From positions 1 through 7,879 of the forward strand of contig CAZIAK010000092.1 of NCBI GenBank assembly GCA_964537035.1: a stretch of DNA of 7,879 bases. Direction: 5' to 3'. Both the position numbers and the translations under genes were made by a program. The notes below the pieces were generated by a model. That model made no database searches, was not told where the DNA came from, and was given only the letters and a program-made list of their open reading frames with translations. Positions within the stretch are counted from its first letter, which is position 1; each line of letters starts with the position of its first letter. This DNA comes from CAZIAK01 sp964537035. Its GTDB lineage: Bacteria; Planctomycetota; B15-G4. This document shows positions 5,446 to 7,879 of the stretch, one piece after another.

Positions 5446-7879
5446 CTACTCGCCCTTGCGCAGGGCAGGCGTCATCACGATCACCGCGTGCTCGCGCTCC
5501 GTCTCCGAGTCCCAGCGTGGAGTCAGCACCCGCACCCGCCCGTACTCGGTGGGTCGCAGCTCTCGGCGCAAGGCCGCAGCCACCCGATCGAGTCGCAAGG
5601 CTGCCATGGACAGGCTCATCTTGCGTGTGCGGCGGCCCGCGAGGCGTTCGTTGCCCGGGCGCAGCATCTCGAGCATCTCGTCCAGCCCCTGCTCCGCCAG
5701 GCCCATGCGCTCGTCCAGGTCATTCAGCTCACGGGTCGAGGCCGCTGCGGAGAGGGCCAGCCCGGAGGTCAGCTCGGCGCCGAGCCGTTCGGCTACCAGG
5801 GAGCGTTCCTCAGCGAGCAAGGCTTTCTGCACCCGCAGCCGTCCGGCCATCTCGGCCATCCAGTCCAGGGGCGGATTGGCCCTCTCGCCCATCACCGACT
5901 GATCGCCCAGGCCCATTTCGTGGCGCAGGGTCACCACGAGCCCCGGGTCTTCGGCGAAGCCCGCAGCCATGGTGACGAGCCGTTCCTCCTCGGCGGGAGA
6001 CAACCAGAGTTCACCGGCGTTGAATCGCACTTCGACCGGCTCGCCGGGGTCGACCTCTTCGCCTTCAAAGCCCAGCAACGAGCCCACCCCATCAGTCACC
6101 CCACCGACCACCCTGAAGGGCGCGGCGGCGACTGCCGAACCGATCAAGACTCCCAGGGTGGTCACCGCCACCTGACTCACCTCACCCACGGACAGACCGT
6201 CCGCCGCCACATCGACGTTGAGCGGGATGTCGATCACCCCGTCTTCATCGCGAAGCACGAACAGGATGCTGCCCAGGGCCGAGGGCAGCTTCAAGAAGCG
6301 GCTGATCGGGCCGTCGGCAGGCTCGTCGATGTCGAGGTCACCGAAGAGGAAACGGGACTCGGTGGCCAGGTCGCCGTCGTCCTCAAACTCGATCTCGATC
6401 TTGGCGTCCAGAACACCGTCGTCGATGACCACGTTGCTCGCCGCGGCGGGGCCACGAAAGGACACCAGCTCCAGGGCGTTGAGTTGCACCTGGGTCTTGC
6501 CCGTGAGCTGGGGGAACAGGGTCCAGCGCCCGTCGACGGAGATCTCATCAAAAATCGGCCGGGACTCCCGACCGGGCACCAGTTCGACATCCGGGATGCC
6601 GCCCCGCAGGAACAGGACCGCCGAGAGAGGCAGGGGCTCGGTGAAGGCGCGAGTCGTGAAGTCGCGTACGTCGACGTCGAGACCGGTGAGGGGCAGCACC
6701 AGGGGCGGGTCCGTGGTCAGGTCTCTGAACTCCACATCGAGGCCGCTCATGAGCAGACTCTTCACGGCGATCTCTGGGCCCGGTTCGGCGAGGATTTCGC
6801 CGACGGGCTCACTGACTGGCGCCGCGGCCGCGGCGAGATCCTCGGCCGAGTCGACCTCTTCGGGAGCGTCGTCGTCTGAATCCACGTTGTCGCTCGCAGC
6901 GAGGCCGTCACCTGCGGGCACGTCGTCGAGCGGCTCGCCTTCAGGTTCGGCGGGGTTCAAGAACAAGAGGTGCCCGACCTGCATGCCCCGGTCATTGCGA
7001 ACGATGCGCGCCACGGGCTTGATCACCTCCAGCGAGCGCAAGCGCATGTTGCCGGACAGGCCCAGAGCCTCATCAATCTCTGCGCGCAGCTCGGAGAGGC
7101 CCAGCAGGACGTCTCCGTCAACGCCGTCGCGGAAGGCCACATCAGACAGGCTGAACTCGAGGGGGATGCCGTTGGCCACGCCGAAGTCGAGCGGGCCTCG
7201 TCGACGACCCAGCCAGGCCGCGTCGAGGTGAGCGGTGAAGCGGCCGTCGGCCAGCCCGTCGCCGTCGATGAGTTCAGGCGCCAGACGGCCCAGGGCGGGA
7301 CCATCGAGACCGCTGAAGAAGACGTCGATCTTCGCTTCGGGTTCGATGGCGAAGGGATCGAGCGTGGCCGTCATGCCGAACTCGTCCAGCACCGGCGACA
7401 CGGAGCCCACGAGCTGCACCTCGAAGGGCGACGACGTGGTGTCGTCCTCCAGAACGATGGGCCCCACGTTGCGCAGGGTCACGTCTTGCACTGCCAGGGG
7501 ATCCTTGCCTGCGTCCACCCAATCAAAGCGATCGACGCCCACCACAAAGGACTTCACCGTCAACCAGGTGGGCAGGGCCCGCACAGCGCTGGCCGCTGCG
7601 ATGGCGGCCAGGTCCTGCACCGGCTCATCTTCGGACTCGGGCGAGCTCACCATGGCGACGGCTTCGGGCTCGCCGCTCTCGTCAGCGCCTGAAGGCTCAG
7701 CGACAGCGACGTCTTCGACAGCGACGTCGTCGGTTGCGGCCTCCTCGTCGGCTGCGGCTTCTTCAGCTGCGGCTTCTTCAGCTGCGGCTTCTTCAGCTGC
7801 GGCATCTTCGGCTGCGCCCTCTGGCATCAGGCCGGGAGCCGCGCCGGGCTCGGGCACCACGGGAGGCAGGACAAGCCCC
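5446..7879 (-). CDS. DUF748 / AsmA-like envelope protein, C-terminal part (5' end beyond the window)
   Basis: At least 810 codons. The frame stays open to the window edge, reading GLVLPPVVPEP before the GTG at 7860, so that GTG is probably not the start and the N-terminus is missing. Numbering from 7860: residues about 12-75 are an Ala/Glu/Asp-rich low-complexity linker. About 90-310 are beta-rich (LTVKSFVVGVDRFDW onward), as in AsmA/TamB-type proteins. A second acidic linker lies near 315-365. About 370-555 lead into the DUF748 hallmark, FLKLPSALGSILFVLRDEDG then VIDIPLNVDV. Next come a hydrophobic Gly/Val/Ala segment and VEVRFNAGELWLSPAEEERL, resembling the OmpA-like tail of DUF748 proteins (F-x-x-G-x-x-x-L). 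The last 140 or so residues are mostly charged helix. Family members are large inner-membrane-anchored periplasmic proteins linked to outer-membrane lipid or envelope homeostasis. The exact role here is unknown. It ends TAG at 5448-5446, convergent with the nuclease gene. Confidence 0.85.
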   Translation of the reverse strand, partial: GLVLPPVVPEPGAAPGLMPEGAAEDAAAEEAAAEEAAAEEAAADEEAATDDVAVEDVAVAEPSGADESGEPEAVAMVSSPESEDEPVQDLAAIAAASAVRALPTWLTVKSFVVGVDRFDWVDAGKDPLAVQDVTLRNVGPIVLEDDTTSSPFEVQLVGSVSPVLDEFGMTATLDPFAIEPEAKIDVFFSGLDGPALGRLAPELIDGDGLADGRFTAHLDAAWLGRRRGPLDFGVANGIPLEFSLSDVAFRDGVDGDVLLGLSELRAEIDEALGLSGNMRLRSLEVIKPVARIVRNDRGMQVGHLLFLNPAEPEGEPLDDVPAGDGLAASDNVDSDDDAPEEVDSAEDLAAAAAPVSEPVGEILAEPGPEIAVKSLLMSGLDVEFRDLTTDPPLVLPLTGLDVDVRDFTTRAFTEPLPLSAVLFLRGGIPDVELVPGRESRPIFDEISVDGRWTLFPQLTGKTQVQLNALELVSFRGPAAASNVVIDDGVLDAKIEIEFEDDGDLATESRFLFGDLDIDEPADGPISRFLKLPSALGSILFVLRDEDGVIDIPLNVDVAADGLSVGEVSQVAVTTLGVLIGSAVAAAPFRVVGGVTDGVGSLLGFEGEEVDPGEPVEVRFNAGELWLSPAEEERLVTMAAGFAEDPGLVVTLRHEMGLGDQSVMGERANPPLDWMAEMAGRLRVQKALLAEERSLVAERLGAELTSGLALSAAASTRELNDLDERMGLAEQGLDEMLEMLRPGNERLAGRRTRKMSLSMAALRLDRVAAALRRELRPTEYGRVRVLTPRWDSETEREHAVIVMTPALRKGE
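7741..7815 (-). repeat. 15-bp tandem repeat encoding an Ala/Glu linker
   Basis: Five consecutive 15-bp units lie inside the DUF748 reading frame. The plus strand of the middle three (7756-7770, 7771-7785, 7786-7800) reads GGCTTCTTCAGCTGC identically. The units at 7741-7755 and 7801-7815 are degenerate. Each unit encodes a pentapeptide of the AAEEA type, giving a helical, acidic linker. The unit length is a multiple of three, so gain or loss of units would change linker length without a frameshift. Confidence 0.9.

Noticed and set aside
5488..6879. Long plus-strand open frame (463 codons) opposite the DUF748 gene
   Set aside because: It lies antisense to the DUF748 hallmark region; the His/Gln/Gly-rich product is typical of a GC-rich shadow frame.

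Overview
The window is GC-rich DNA with four protein-coding genes and two structured intergenic repeats. Predicted signal peptides, a lipobox protein, a DUF748/AsmA-like envelope protein and high GC in third codon positions suggest a Gram-negative bacterium. A myxobacterial or other 'deltaproteobacterial' lineage would fit, but no marker gene is present, so the taxonomy is inference only.

Layout from left to right. Positions 22-129 hold a 108-nt palindromic element (element A). Positions 188-3081 carry two minus-strand genes for sulfatase-like (alkaline phosphatase superfamily) exported proteins. The stop of the upstream gene overlaps the start of the downstream one (TGATG), so they form a translationally coupled pair. 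Positions 3082-3267 are a divergent promoter region. Positions 3268-5151 carry a plus-strand gene for a secreted ExeM-like nuclease, with an OB-type domain followed by an endonuclease/exonuclease/phosphatase domain. Positions 5152-5445 separate two convergent genes and hold a second palindromic element (element B, 5305-5407). Positions 5446-7879 carry the C-terminal part of a large minus-strand DUF748 protein that runs off the window and contains Ala/Glu-rich linkers.

All four proteins are predicted to act at or beyond the inner membrane: two hydrolase- or transferase-like proteins, one nuclease, and one envelope-biogenesis-type protein. Only the two sulfatase-like genes form a clear operon.

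The most unusual content is the pair of intergenic elements. Both lie in the same orientation and share a core of short conserved blocks (AGCGAGT, AGGC, a hairpin, GCCGA, CTGTCCGAGC). Each core is enclosed by a nearly perfect 27-28 bp stem, but the stem sequences of the two copies are unrelated. A short inner helix also changes from CC/GG to GG/CC with pairing kept. Constant core, constant architecture and non-homologous self-complementary arms do not match an ordinary MITE or a simple terminator. They point to a structured RNA or DNA element family that I cannot assign to a known class.
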